From Butyrivibrio proteoclasticus (GTDB lineage Bacteria > Bacillota > Clostridia > Lachnospirales > Lachnospiraceae), in assembly GCF_900115735.1 (NCBI RefSeq), contig NZ_FOXO01000015.1:1-64000 (forward strand): 64,000 bases of DNA, in the 5' to 3' direction. Below the pieces are notes generated by a model. The model worked only from the letters and a program-made list of their open reading frames with translations, was not told the origin of the DNA and searched no databases. Shown piece by piece: positions 28,095 through 36,449 of the stretch (positions are counted from its first letter, which is position 1; the number at the start of each line of letters is the position of its first letter). Made by a program: the position numbers and the translations under genes.

Positions 28095-28117
28095 TGTAAA
28101 AGGATGTCCTTCTTGTA

Positions 28118-29014
28118 TTATACATGTAGGTGTTTTCTAACAGTTGTGAAACTACCAAAGAAACCAATGCCAATTCCGATTGCCAGTGCTATTGGTACAA
28201 GCTTGTTATATACCACATTCACCGGAAGAAAGTTAAGCAAAGTTGAAAGCATAGTAAATCTTGATGCTATGTAAGTAATAGCATTGGTATAAACAAAATA
28301 TATAATAACAAGCGGAATTATTGAACCAATGATTCCGATAATGATACCTTCTACCACGAATGGTGCTCTAACAAAAAAGTCGGTCGCGCCAATGTACTTC
28401 ATGATATTGATCTCATCTTTTCTAACCGCAATGCCCATTGTAACTGTATTGCTGATAAGGAATATTGATACCAAAAGCAATATGATTATGATACCTGCTG
28501 AAATGTATGCGATCAACACATTCAATCCGCTTAATGTATTCGCTGTAACTTCAGAACGGTTAACCTCTCTGACAACATCAATAGATTCTGTATATGTTAC
28601 CAATGCTCCCTGCATAGATACATCGTTAAGATATATCTGAAGGTTAGCGGAGTCTGCAAGCGGGTTTTCCGTGAATCCATCTGCATATTCGCCAAGGTAA
28701 TCCTCTTTGAACTCTTCCCATGCAGCATCTGCGGATACATAAACAATCTCTCTAACTTCCGGTCTCTTTTCAAGATCAGACTTCACAGCCAGAATCTGTT
28801 CCTCGGCTGTTCCTTCATTGAAGAAAACTGTGACAGAAACGCCTTCCTCAGCTGTCTTTACGACATTTTCAAAGTTTGTGATTATCGAATAAAAAAGTCC
28901 GAACAAAAACAGGCAGGCGCTGATGGTAGCTATAGAAGCAAGCGTATACCACTTGTTTCTGCCTAGATTTTTAAATCCCTGTCCGATGGTGTAAAAGAAA
29001 CTACTAATCCTCAT
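28118..29014 (-). CDS. ftsX: Cell-division ABC permease FtsX
   Basis: 298 residues, four membrane segments (about 22-43, 172-196, 218-240, 266-290) with a large external loop of 50-165 (VSVTVFFNEG, ENPLADSANLQIYL), the FtsX layout. Known: with FtsE forms a mechanotransmitter that activates external wall hydrolases. It overlaps the end of ftsE by 11 nt and is followed by the coiled-coil M23 hydrolase, its probable client. Confidence 0.92.
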   Translation of the reverse strand: MRISSFFYTIGQGFKNLGRNKWYTLASIATISACLFLFGLFYSIITNFENVVKTAEEGVSVTVFFNEGTAEEQILAVKSDLEKRPEVREIVYVSADAAWEEFKEDYLGEYADGFTENPLADSANLQIYLNDVSMQGALVTYTESIDVVREVNRSEVTANTLSGLNVLIAYISAGIIIILLLVSIFLISNTVTMGIAVRKDEINIMKYIGATDFFVRAPFVVEGIIIGIIGSIIPLVIIYFVYTNAITYIASRFTMLSTLLNFLPVNVVYNKLVPIALAIGIGIGFFGSFTTVRKHLHV

Positions 29015-29744
29015 CGATGTACATACCCTCTTCCTCGTCTTCTATGATGACGCCTTTTTTCATGGTTATAACTCGCTTTTTCATGGCATTAACTATTTCT
29101 CTGTTATGTGTTACCACAATAACTGTTGTGCCATTTTCATTGATCTGTTCCATGAGTTTCATTATTTCCCATGAATTGTTAGGATCAAGGTTTCCGGTAG
29201 GCTCATCTGCCAAAAGAATTGTAGGCTTATTTACAAGAGCTCTTGCAAGCGCCACTCTCTGCTGTTCACCACCTGACAGCTGGTTTATTTTATTTTTGTA
29301 TTTTCCTGCAAGGTTAACTGTTGCAAGAATAGATGGAACATTTCGCTTGATCTCTCTTGTAGGAGTCTGAACTATTCTCTGAGCAAAAGCAACATTTTCG
29401 TAAACATTTCTGTCTTTCAAAAGTCTGAAATCCTGAAATACAATGCCCAGATTACGTCTGAACTTCGGAATCTTGCTATGTTTGATTTTCCTTAGATTAT
29501 AACCAAGCACCGTTATCTCACCATCTGTTGGCACAAGTTCTCTCAAAAGAAGTTTGATAAGAGTAGACTTTCCTGAGCCACTGTCTCCAACGATGAAAAC
29601 GAACTCTCCCTTTTTTACGTGAAGTGTAACACCATTTAACGCTGGCGCGCCTGTGGAATATGACTTGGTAACATTCTCAAGGGTTATTACCTCATCATCA
29701 GGTATCTGCCTGGTGCCCCTTTTTTTTCTATATCCTTTTTCCAT
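29004..29744 (-). CDS. ftsE: Cell-division ATPase FtsE
   Basis: 246 residues from ATG 29744 (AGGAG 6 nt upstream). Walker A GDSGSGKSTLI, signature LSGGEQQRVALARA, Walker B ILLADEPTGNLD and a switch His in VVTHNRE. Close to typical FtsE length, with an N-terminal basic extension (KGYRKKRGTRQIP) and a C-terminal acidic tail (EDEEEGMYIDED). Known: powers the FtsEX complex at the septum. Confidence 0.93.
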   Translation of the reverse strand: MEKGYRKKRGTRQIPDDEVITLENVTKSYSTGAPALNGVTLHVKKGEFVFIVGDSGSGKSTLIKLLLRELVPTDGEITVLGYNLRKIKHSKIPKFRRNLGIVFQDFRLLKDRNVYENVAFAQRIVQTPTREIKRNVPSILATVNLAGKYKNKINQLSGGEQQRVALARALVNKPTILLADEPTGNLDPNNSWEIMKLMEQINENGTTVIVVTHNREIVNAMKKRVITMKKGVIIEDEEEGMYIDED

Positions 29745-29792
29745 AAAATTCTCCTGAAACAAAACTTTTAGGTCACAAATCCACTTTTATGC

Positions 29793-30875
29793 TCAAGTGA
29801 ACTTTTCCATGTACTTCATGTATCTTACAACCATAAGTGCAATTTTAAAAGTGATTGCATCATCAAAAACTCGCAAATCCAATCCTGTACTCTTCTGAAG
29901 CTTATCCAGTCTGTACACAAGAGTATTTCTGTGAATAAAGAGCTGTCTCGATGTCTCGGAAACATTCAGGCTGTTCTCAAAGAATTTATCAATTGTTGTA
30001 AGTGTCTCCTGATCAAAATCGTCAGGATTCTTGCCGCCAAAGATTTCTTTAATGAACATCTTGCAAAGAGGAATAGGAAGCTGATAGATAAGTCTTCCGA
30101 TTCCAAGCTCGCTGTAGCAGATAACCTTTCTCTCATCAAAGAATATTTTTCCTACATCAAGAGCCATCTTGGCTTCCTTATATGATCTGCTGACTTCCTT
30201 GATCTCGCCTACCACTGTTCCATAAGCAATTCTTACGCCTGAAAGGCCTTCTTTTTCAAGTCCTGCCTGCATCTCTTCGGCAGCCTTTGCAATCTCTCCG
30301 GGTTTATTTATGTCTGTAACATCCTTAACGATTATGATGTTGTCCTCATCAACTTCTGTTACAAAGTCAGTACCTGTACCAAAATGAGTCCTTGCAATCT
30401 CAAGCGCATTATTATCCCTTCCATTGACCGATTCAATGATCATGGCAACTCTCTTTGCATCTGTCTGAATATGGAGCTTTTTGGCTCTGCTGTAGATATC
30501 AACCAACAGGAGGTTGTCAAGAAGAAGGTTCTTGATAAAGTTATCTTTGTCGAATCTTTCTTTATAAGCTACAAGAAGTGTCTGTATCTGATATGCAATC
30601 ATTTTGCCAAGCATATAGATATTCTCGCCGCTTCCTGTACAGATAAGGATATACTCAAGGCTCTGCTCATCGTATATTTTAAAGAACTGATATCCCTGGA
30701 TTTCCTGAGAATCAGCCGGAGACTCCACAAAATCCCTTGCTGCAGATGAAACATTAACAACGTCACTGCTTGTGGATGCTACCTCCTTGCCATCAATATC
30801 AAGCACAAAAAGATCCACATGTGCTATGTTTTTTAGTCCATCAATGGTATTCTGAAGAATTTGATTAGAAATCAT
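29793..30875 (-). CDS. PucR/CdaR-type helix-turn-helix regulator
   Basis: 360 residues if started at ATG 30875, where the family start MISNQILQNTIDGL occurs; the frame stays open to 31007 but a likely promoter lies inside that extension. About 1-130 is a sensory domain of the sugar-diacid-regulator type, the middle is a GGDEF-like scaffold, and the C-terminus (KFFENSLNVSETSRQLFIHRNTLVYRLDKL) is the PucR HTH. Known: such regulators control sugar-diacid, purine or amino-acid genes; the effector here is unknown. It is 48 nt upstream of ftsE with no clear terminator between. Confidence 0.75.
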   Translation of the reverse strand: MISNQILQNTIDGLKNIAHVDLFVLDIDGKEVASTSSDVVNVSSAARDFVESPADSQEIQGYQFFKIYDEQSLEYILICTGSGENIYMLGKMIAYQIQTLLVAYKERFDKDNFIKNLLLDNLLLVDIYSRAKKLHIQTDAKRVAMIIESVNGRDNNALEIARTHFGTGTDFVTEVDEDNIIIVKDVTDINKPGEIAKAAEEMQAGLEKEGLSGVRIAYGTVVGEIKEVSRSYKEAKMALDVGKIFFDERKVICYSELGIGRLIYQLPIPLCKMFIKEIFGGKNPDDFDQETLTTIDKFFENSLNVSETSRQLFIHRNTLVYRLDKLQKSTGLDLRVFDDAITFKIALMVVRYMKYMEKFT

Positions 30876-30911
30876 TTCACACTCTTTCTGAAGAGCTTCA
30901 TGCTCTACTGA

Positions 30912-30917
30912 ATTATA
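30912..30917 (-). promoter_or_regulatory. Extended -10 promoter element before the PucR-type regulator
   Basis: Minus-strand TGTATATAAT is an extended -10 (TG, two bases, then TATAAT) lying 37 nt before ATG 30875. The -35 is not convincing. Confidence 0.35.
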
Positions 30918-31032
30918 TACATAGCATTTTAATATAAATGTACAAAAAAATCCACCAATTAATAGTCCTTTTTTGTATATATTTTTATTTTCATGGTCAA
31001 AACTCACAAAAACGCCACTCTGTTTTTGGTAT

Positions 31033-31059
31033 TAACAATCTCAGTTTAAAAGCCGATAT
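31033..31059 (+). promoter_or_regulatory. Sigma-D (sigma-28) flagellar promoter for yjfB
   Basis: GCCGATAT at 31052-31059 is a perfect match to the -10 of Bacillus sigma-D promoters. TAAC (31033-31036), 15 nt upstream, matches three of four -35 bases (TAAA). The gene that follows is a motility-associated family, which fits late-flagellar control. Confidence 0.75.
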
Positions 31060-31126
31060 AAAAAACAGGATAAAGTATATTGTGCTCAAAATGTAGTTTC
31101 AGAGCGCAATCGCACAGGAGGTGCCT

Positions 31127-31315
31127 ATGGATATTCCAGCTTTATCGATGGCTCTTTCTCAGAACAAGCTTCTGACAGATGTGGGAGTTGCCATGCTTTC
31201 AAAAAGCCTTGATGTCATGGAGGACACAGGAAGCTCTTTGGTTGAGGGAATTGAAACCATATCAGAGTTGTCTGTTAATCCGGATATAGGAGGAAACATC
31301 GACATCCGCATCTGA
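31127..31315 (+). CDS. YjfB family putative motility protein
   Basis: 62 residues from ATG 31127, with AGGAGG 6 nt upstream. It starts MDIPALSMALSQ and contains VGVAMLSKSLDVMED, the YjfB-family pattern; mostly helical then a Pro-Asp-Gly tail (NPDIGGNIDI). Known: the family is called putative motility protein on the basis of sigma-D control; mechanism unknown. The sigma-D-like promoter at 31033 supports this. It is a single gene closed by the hairpin at 31333. Confidence 0.82.
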   Translation: MDIPALSMALSQNKLLTDVGVAMLSKSLDVMEDTGSSLVEGIETISELSVNPDIGGNIDIRI

Positions 31316-31332
31316 CAGGTAAGCCATCAAAA

Positions 31333-31364
31333 AAACGCCCTTGGTTTTTTAACCAAGGGTGTTT
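31333..31364. terminator. Convergent intrinsic terminator between yjfB and the CPBP gene
   Basis: A 14-bp stem (AAACGCCCTTGGTT with AACCAAGGGTGTTT, one G-T pair) and a TTTT loop. On the minus strand it is followed by a T7 run, so it strongly ends the 31373 gene; the plus-strand tract is weaker. Confidence 0.88.
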
Positions 31365-31372
31365 CATTATTT

Positions 31373-32290
31373 TCACAAAAAAACTGCAACAAATGTCATC
31401 CAGGATACCGCTATAACCATTGCAATAACAAGTGGCAGAGTTATAAGTTTATATCCCTGTCTTGGGTACATGTGTATACTGTCAACAAAATCCTTTCTAT
31501 TTTCCATGTCAGCAATCTTATAGACAACGCACAGCGCGATCACAGTAAATATAACTGCCATAACAAAGTAAATGCCAATCATCAGATATGTACTCTCATT
31601 GCCAAATCCATAGTCTTCAAGTACTTCATCAGCCCCACTTACAACATCCGGAACTGCATACATATAGATCACTTCTATGGAATTAAACAGGGCATGGGCA
31701 AAAAACGATGACCAAATACTGCCTGTCGCCTCAACGAGAAGGCAAAACATAATTCCCATTACCGTTCCGTATGCAAATTGATTAAAGTTCAAATGCATCA
31801 TTCCAAAAAGAATAGATGAAAGGATAATCGAACCAATTATGCGGCCGGTTCTCTGATAACTGTGAAGAATATAGCCTCTGAATACAACTTCTTCAACAAA
31901 AGGACCAACAATACCAATTGATAAAAGCATTGTCCACATGGGCATAGCAAGAACTTCATCGCTGATAGAGCTCACCATATTCTCCACAAAAAGCATGGAT
32001 ACTGCATTTACAAAAGACACTAGCGGAAACAGTGTAATAACGTAGATTGCTACCATAAACAGGGTAGATATCTTTATTTTCTTAAAAGGTATTGCTTCTG
32101 TAATTTTTTCACCGCTATAGAGGATGGCTGCTATGGCCGGAACCAGCACCACCAGCTCTGAGAGGGCATTATTGGCAAATATCGAAAGGCCGTTTCCCGT
32201 AATTATGATCCAATAGCTCATAAGCAATGTAAATGCCAGCGTAGCCAGTATCATATACAGAAAAGACCTGTTGGCTCTCTTATAGTTCAC
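31373..32290 (-). CDS. CPBP-family intramembrane glutamic protease
   Basis: 305 residues, about eight membrane segments. Catalytic motifs EEVVFRGYI (Glu-Glu plus Arg), FGMMHLNFN and FAHALFNS give the EExxxR, FxxxH and HxxxN residues of the Rce1/CPBP group. Known: membrane proteases, some acting in peptide-signal or bacteriocin self-protection; target unknown. It starts 12 nt after cvfB and may be its downstream partner in one transcript. Confidence 0.9.
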   Translation of the reverse strand: MNYKRANRSFLYMILATLAFTLLMSYWIIITGNGLSIFANNALSELVVLVPAIAAILYSGEKITEAIPFKKIKISTLFMVAIYVITLFPLVSFVNAVSMLFVENMVSSISDEVLAMPMWTMLLSIGIVGPFVEEVVFRGYILHSYQRTGRIIGSIILSSILFGMMHLNFNQFAYGTVMGIMFCLLVEATGSIWSSFFAHALFNSIEVIYMYAVPDVVSGADEVLEDYGFGNESTYLMIGIYFVMAVIFTVIALCVVYKIADMENRKDFVDSIHMYPRQGYKLITLPLVIAMVIAVSWMTFVAVFL

Positions 32291-32302
32291 GTCCTTTTCT
32301 CC

Positions 32303-33136
32303 TTACCTGATAACTATTGAATCTTCTTTAATTGTTATTTTCTCTTCCTTCAAAAGACGTCCTACTGCTCTTTTGAACTCATTTTTACTCATGTTTGTCT
32401 TTTCACGGATAAGTTCCGGAGAAGCCTTATCAGTAAATGGCAATCTTCCACCTGCTGCCTCTATCATGGCAAAAATCTTTTCTGCATCTGTATCCATCTG
32501 AAGATATGCCTTTTCTCTGAGACTTAAGTTAAGTCTTCCATCTTCCTTCACAGAAGTAACCCTTGCTGAAACACTATCTCCAATCCTGATATTTCCATAA
32601 AGCTCTTTCTTGGGAATCAAAGCTGAATAAATATCATCCACAGCCACAAAAGCTCCAAAGTTATCACTGAGTTCGTACACAGTTCCCTGTACCTTGTCAT
32701 CCTTGCCATAAGGGCTTTCGTTCAGAAGATATCTGTAAACATTCATTGTAACGCAAAGCCTTGAGCTCTTGTCGATATAAAGTGCACAGAGTACGTCGTC
32801 GCCTTTTTTGACCTTGGCGGTCTGCTCCTTAAACGGTAAAAGAACGTCCTTTTCAAGGCCCCAATCCATAAACGCTCCAATCTTGCCTGTGTCTTTTACC
32901 TTAAGCCTTCTGACATCGCCCAGCATTATCCTGGGCTCATTGGTAGTGGCTATTAGCCTGTCATCTGAATCCTTGTAGATAAATACCTCAATCTCTGAAC
33001 CGATATCTGTTCCTTCAGGCACCTGTTTTCCAGGCAAAAGAACTTTCTCTTCGTTTCCCATTTCCTCTGCAAGATAAACTCCAAAGTCTACCTTCTTTAT
33101 AACTACAAGTGTCTGTTTTTCTCCTAATCTTAACAT
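32303..33136 (-). CDS. CvfB-like S1 RNA-binding protein
   Basis: 277 residues. Tandem S1-type OB domains (about 1-65, 65-140, 140-215: DTGKIGAFMDWGLEKDVLLP; DNFGAFVAVDDIYSALIP) and a C-terminal winged helix (MSKNEFKRAVGRLLKEEKITI). This is the CvfB/YitL arrangement. Known: CvfB binds RNA and influences virulence-gene expression in Staphylococcus. It lies 23 nt downstream of the thioesterase gene. Confidence 0.88.
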   Translation of the reverse strand: MLRLGEKQTLVVIKKVDFGVYLAEEMGNEEKVLLPGKQVPEGTDIGSEIEVFIYKDSDDRLIATTNEPRIMLGDVRRLKVKDTGKIGAFMDWGLEKDVLLPFKEQTAKVKKGDDVLCALYIDKSSRLCVTMNVYRYLLNESPYGKDDKVQGTVYELSDNFGAFVAVDDIYSALIPKKELYGNIRIGDSVSARVTSVKEDGRLNLSLREKAYLQMDTDAEKIFAMIEAAGGRLPFTDKASPELIREKTNMSKNEFKRAVGRLLKEEKITIKEDSIVIR

Positions 33137-33159
33137 GTGTCCTCCGTCCTATCGTACGA

Positions 33160-33888
33160 TTACTTAACAATTAGTTCAACTATACATACCGCCTGACCAT
33201 CCGTATTATTCAGACTAACAGTATATATACTATTATTACTGGTTTTATTTTCTATGACAACAGGTTTTAAAACATCTCCTAAATAGGCCTGTCTTTTATA
33301 TTCAGCTCTCATCGAGATGATAATCCCCGCTCTGTCCTTAATAAGGTCCATAGCCATCCTTATGTACTGGCCATTATTAACATGGTTATTGGTATCAAGA
33401 TTGTGCTTTCTTACAACTATATCCTCGCAGGCATTAATCTGACCTGTTTCAGGCACTTTGATTTTCCTGTCCCCGTAATTCATATCAAGCTTATCGCTCA
33501 AAGGATATGCATTGGTTATCACAGGTGTAACTCTTGCCGGGTAATTCTTTTCAAAGTTAAAAAGCGTCCAAACAGAGTTTGCTACAGCAAGTCTCTCACC
33601 ATCTTTTGTATCCATGAAGAAATTTCTAAGCCCCAGAGCCCCTTTAAGTTCATAGGGAATTGTGCCTATAACAACTTCTTCGCAGAGTTTTGGATATCTT
33701 TTTACCTCAATCTGCCATGAGTTAAGAACCCAGGCAAGATTTAGGCTCCTTAAATACTCCATTGAAGCCGGACCATCCTGAGTCTGAAAAGTTGAGCAAT
33801 CCTGAAAATAATCAATAAGAGATTCCAGTGTAAGAATTCCTTCCCTATCAACTTCACTGTATCTGATCCTGGAATTAAAGGTATACAT
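33160..33888 (-). CDS. Acyl-ACP thioesterase
   Basis: 242 residues from ATG 33888 with TTGGAGGT upstream. Double hot-dog fold: N-half starts YTFNSRIRYSEVDREG, and the C-half contains DLDTNNHVNNGQYIRMA-like sequence (HNLDTNNHVNNGQY), the conserved Asn/His active-site segment of FatA-type enzymes. Known: hydrolyses acyl-ACP to free fatty acid, setting chain length. Its promoter is not evident: only 40 nt lie between it and the tRNA terminator. Confidence 0.88.
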   Translation of the reverse strand: MYTFNSRIRYSEVDREGILTLESLIDYFQDCSTFQTQDGPASMEYLRSLNLAWVLNSWQIEVKRYPKLCEEVVIGTIPYELKGALGLRNFFMDTKDGERLAVANSVWTLFNFEKNYPARVTPVITNAYPLSDKLDMNYGDRKIKVPETGQINACEDIVVRKHNLDTNNHVNNGQYIRMAMDLIKDRAGIIISMRAEYKRQAYLGDVLKPVVIENKTSNNSIYTVSLNNTDGQAVCIVELIVK

Positions 33889-33928
33889 GTGACACCTCCA
33901 AAAAAACAAAATCTTATGATGCAAAAAA

Positions 33929-33952
33929 AGCGAGATTGTTGCCAATCTCGCT
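33929..33952 (-). terminator. Terminator of tRNA-Gln
   Basis: Perfect 10-bp stem AGCGAGATTG / CAATCTCGCT with TTGC loop, followed on the minus strand by seven T, 12 nt after the tRNA 3' end. Confidence 0.92.
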
Positions 33953-33964
33953 TCACTATCTAAA

Positions 33965-34037
33965 CTGGGCTAGTAGGATTCGAACCTACGTAATGACGGA
34001 GTCAGAGTCCGTTGCCTTACCGCTTGGCGATAGCCCA
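33965..34037 (-). tRNA. tRNA-Gln (anticodon CUG)
   Basis: A 73-nt cloverleaf on the minus strand: acceptor TGGGCTA / TAGCCCA with discriminator G; D-arm with AAGCGGTAAGGCA; anticodon stem ACGGA/TCCGT with loop CTCTGAC, giving anticodon CTG for codon CAG; T-arm GTTCGAATCC. The 3' CCA is not encoded. It lies 171 nt downstream of the glutamine synthetase gene but has its own promoter and terminator. No other tRNA gene was seen in the window. Confidence 0.95.
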
Positions 34038-34050
34038 TCGACAAGTATTG

Positions 34051-34079
34051 ATTATACGTGAGGTTCCTAAAAAATGCAA
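34051..34079 (-). promoter_or_regulatory. Strong promoter of tRNA-Gln with AT-rich upstream element
   Basis: Minus strand: TTGCAT (34074-34079), 17-nt spacer and perfect TATAAT (34051-34056), 14 nt before the mature 5' end. Just upstream lies a 30-nt run of A and T tracts, like an UP element. The spacer includes one arm of a dyad (AGGAACCTCAC) matching GTGAGGTCCCT near 34119-34129. Confidence 0.8.
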
Positions 34080-34208
34080 GTACTTTTTTTAAAAAATTTG
34101 AATTTTTTTCAGGGACCTCACAATCACATATTTTATCAGGTTTTCACGAGACCTAAATCATTTTCTTACACAGCCGGCAGCACGGTGCTGGTTACCAGGC
34201 AGCCTAAA

Positions 34209-36320
34209 TCATCCTTCAAAAAGGAGATCTGCATATGTCGGGAATGGCCAATCGTTTTTATCAACAAGCATCTCAAGTGCATCCGCAGGTGCTCTGAGTG
34301 CATCCATGATAGGTCTGACTTCATCTTTGTAGAAGAATGCAAGTTCTCTCTGATCTGAAATTGCAGAAGCTTTACCTTCATAAATCTTAAGCTTATCAAG
34401 GGCTTTCTTCATCTTTGAAAGATTGTCCTGGATTTCTTTGAGTTCATCCATCTGAGGCTTTGCATCTACTCCTGCATTTGTGATCTCATTGACATCCTTT
34501 GCAAGTCTTCCTGCATACTTCATAACTGCAGGAATGATCTGCTTTGAAGCCATATCAATCATTGTAAGTGCCTCAATATTGATTGTTTTAGCATAAGTCT
34601 CAAAGATGATCTCTTTTCTTGACTCAAGCTCTGTCTTTGTATAAACTCCAAACTTTTCAAAGAGTTCAATAGCTTTCTTTGTAGTAAGTGTATCAGCAGC
34701 TTCAATAGTAGATGCAATATTAGGAAGTCCTCTTCTTTTAGCCTCTTTTACCCATGCATCTGAATATCCATCACCATTGAAGATAATGCGCTGATGTTCT
34801 GTAAGGTACTCTTTTATAATGTCATGTACTTCTGTATCGAAGTTCTTAGCCTTTTCGAGCCTGTCTGCCGCCTCGCAGAAAGCTTCAGCCACGATTGTAT
34901 TAAGAGTAGTATTTGAGCTGGCCATTGAATCTGATGATCCAACCATTCTGAACTCGAATTTATTACCTGTAAATGCAAATGGTGATGTACGATTCCTGTC
35001 TGTAGCATCTTTTTCGAACTGAGGAAGTGTGGAAACACCTGTCTTAAGCTTTCCGCCGCGCTTACTTGACTTAGCTTCACCAGTCTCAATAAGCTGTCTC
35101 ACTACATCCTCAAGCTGCTCACCAAGGAATACTGAAATGATAGCCGGCGGAGCCTCATTGGCACCAAGTCTGTGATCATTGCCAACGTCTGACGCGCTCT
35201 GTCTCAAAAGATCAGAATGCTTGTCAACAGCCTTAAGTACGCAGGCCAAAACAAAGAGGAACTGAATGTTTTTATTTGGTGTATCACCCGGATCAAGAAG
35301 GTTTACTCCATCGTCAGTGCAAAGTGACCAGTTGTCGTGCTTACCTGATCCATTTACCCCTGCAAATGGCTTTTCATGTAAAAGACATCTCATATGATGA
35401 TGCTCTGCTACACGCTTCATTGTTTCCATAATTATCTGATTGTGATCTACTGCGATATTGGCAGTCTCATAGATTGGTGCAAGTTCATGCTGACCAGGTG
35501 CAACCTCGTTATGTTGTGTCTTATCAGGTACGCCGAGTTTCCAGAGTTCTTCGTTTAGGTCCTTCATGTACTCTCCGACTCTTTCTCTGATAACACCAAA
35601 GTAGTGGTCTTCCATTTCCTGCCCCTTTGGTGGCTGAGCTCCAAAGAGAGTTCTTCCTGTAAAGATAAGGTCCTCACGTTTCATTGACTTATCCCAGTCA
35701 ACAAGGAAATATTCCTGTTCCGGTCCAACTGAAACATTGACCTTAGTAGCTGTATCATTTCCGAATAGTTTTACGATTCTGAGAGCCTGCTTGTTAATCG
35801 CCTCCATTGACCTCAAAAGCGGAGTCTTTTTATCAAGAGCCTCTCCTGTATATGAGCAGAATGCAGTAGGTATGCAAAGAGTAACACCTGCGCCTGACTC
35901 CTTTAAGAATGCCGGAGAAGTGATATCCCATGTTGTATATCCTCTTGCCTCGAATGTAGCTCGAAGGCCTCCAGATGGGAATGAAGAAGCATCAGGCTCT
36001 CCTTTAATAAGCTCCTTTCCCGAAAAAGATGTTATCATCCTTCCATCCTTATCAGCACTTCCTACAAATGAATCATGCTTTTCAGCAGTTATTCCTGTAA
36101 GCGGTTGAAACCAGTGCGTATAGTGAGTTGCGCCATTTTCAACAGCCCACTCTTTCATGGCATTTGCAACAACATCAGCAGATTCCTTCGAAAGCTCACC
36201 ACCATGTTCTGTCACACTAACAACTTCCTTGTAAACATTCTTGGGAAGTCTCTCTCTCATTTTTGCGAGAGTAAAGACGTTCTGACCAAAGATTTCTTCA
36301 ACATTTACCCTATCACTCAT
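34209..36320 (-). CDS. glnN: Glutamine synthetase type III
   Basis: 703 residues from ATG 36320 (AAGGGGAT upstream). The length and the segments [68 protein letters not shown] and [16 protein letters not shown] are those of GSIII, common in Bacteroides and ruminal clostridia. Known reaction: glutamate + NH4+ + ATP to glutamine; dodecameric, regulated at expression level rather than by adenylylation. Single gene between the U32 terminator (36393) and the tRNA-Gln promoter. Confidence 0.95.
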   Translation of the reverse strand: MSDRVNVEEIFGQNVFTLAKMRERLPKNVYKEVVSVTEHGGELSKESADVVANAMKEWAVENGATHYTHWFQPLTGITAEKHDSFVGSADKDGRMITSFSGKELIKGEPDASSFPSGGLRATFEARGYTTWDITSPAFLKESGAGVTLCIPTAFCSYTGEALDKKTPLLRSMEAINKQALRIVKLFGNDTATKVNVSVGPEQEYFLVDWDKSMKREDLIFTGRTLFGAQPPKGQEMEDHYFGVIRERVGEYMKDLNEELWKLGVPDKTQHNEVAPGQHELAPIYETANIAVDHNQIIMETMKRVAEHHHMRCLLHEKPFAGVNGSGKHDNWSLCTDDGVNLLDPGDTPNKNIQFLFVLACVLKAVDKHSDLLRQSASDVGNDHRLGANEAPPAIISVFLGEQLEDVVRQLIETGEAKSSKRGGKLKTGVSTLPQFEKDATDRNRTSPFAFTGNKFEFRMVGSSDSMASSNTTLNTIVAEAFCEAADRLEKAKNFDTEVHDIIKEYLTEHQRIIFNGDGYSDAWVKEAKRRGLPNIASTIEAADTLTTKKAIELFEKFGVYTKTELESRKEIIFETYAKTINIEALTMIDMASKQIIPAVMKYAGRLAKDVNEITNAGVDAKPQMDELKEIQDNLSKMKKALDKLKIYEGKASAISDQRELAFFYKDEVRPIMDALRAPADALEMLVDKNDWPFPTYADLLFEG

Positions 36321-36392
36321 CAATGCATCCCCTTCGGTTAAATTTTTCTGCCATATATCTTACAACATGCTTTTCCTTTTTGCTACAAAAAA

Positions 36393-36449
36393 ATATACTT
36401 TCTTGCGAGTGGCATAAAATCCATAAGTGCCACTCGCAGGAAAGTATAT
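36393..36449 (-). terminator. Very long terminator hairpin after the U32 gene
   Basis: The arms 36393-36414 and 36428-36449 pair over 22 bp with one G-T pair and a 13-nt loop, directly after the U32 stop. On the minus strand it is followed by T7. One arm plus loop (36391-36431) recurs at 57105-57145 (38 of 41 bases). Confidence 0.88.

Noticed and set aside
36393..36449. A binding palindrome for a nitrogen regulator of glutamine synthetase
   Set aside because: Its place right after the U32 stop, 22-bp stem and T7 on the minus strand fit a terminator, although the glnN promoter must lie close by.
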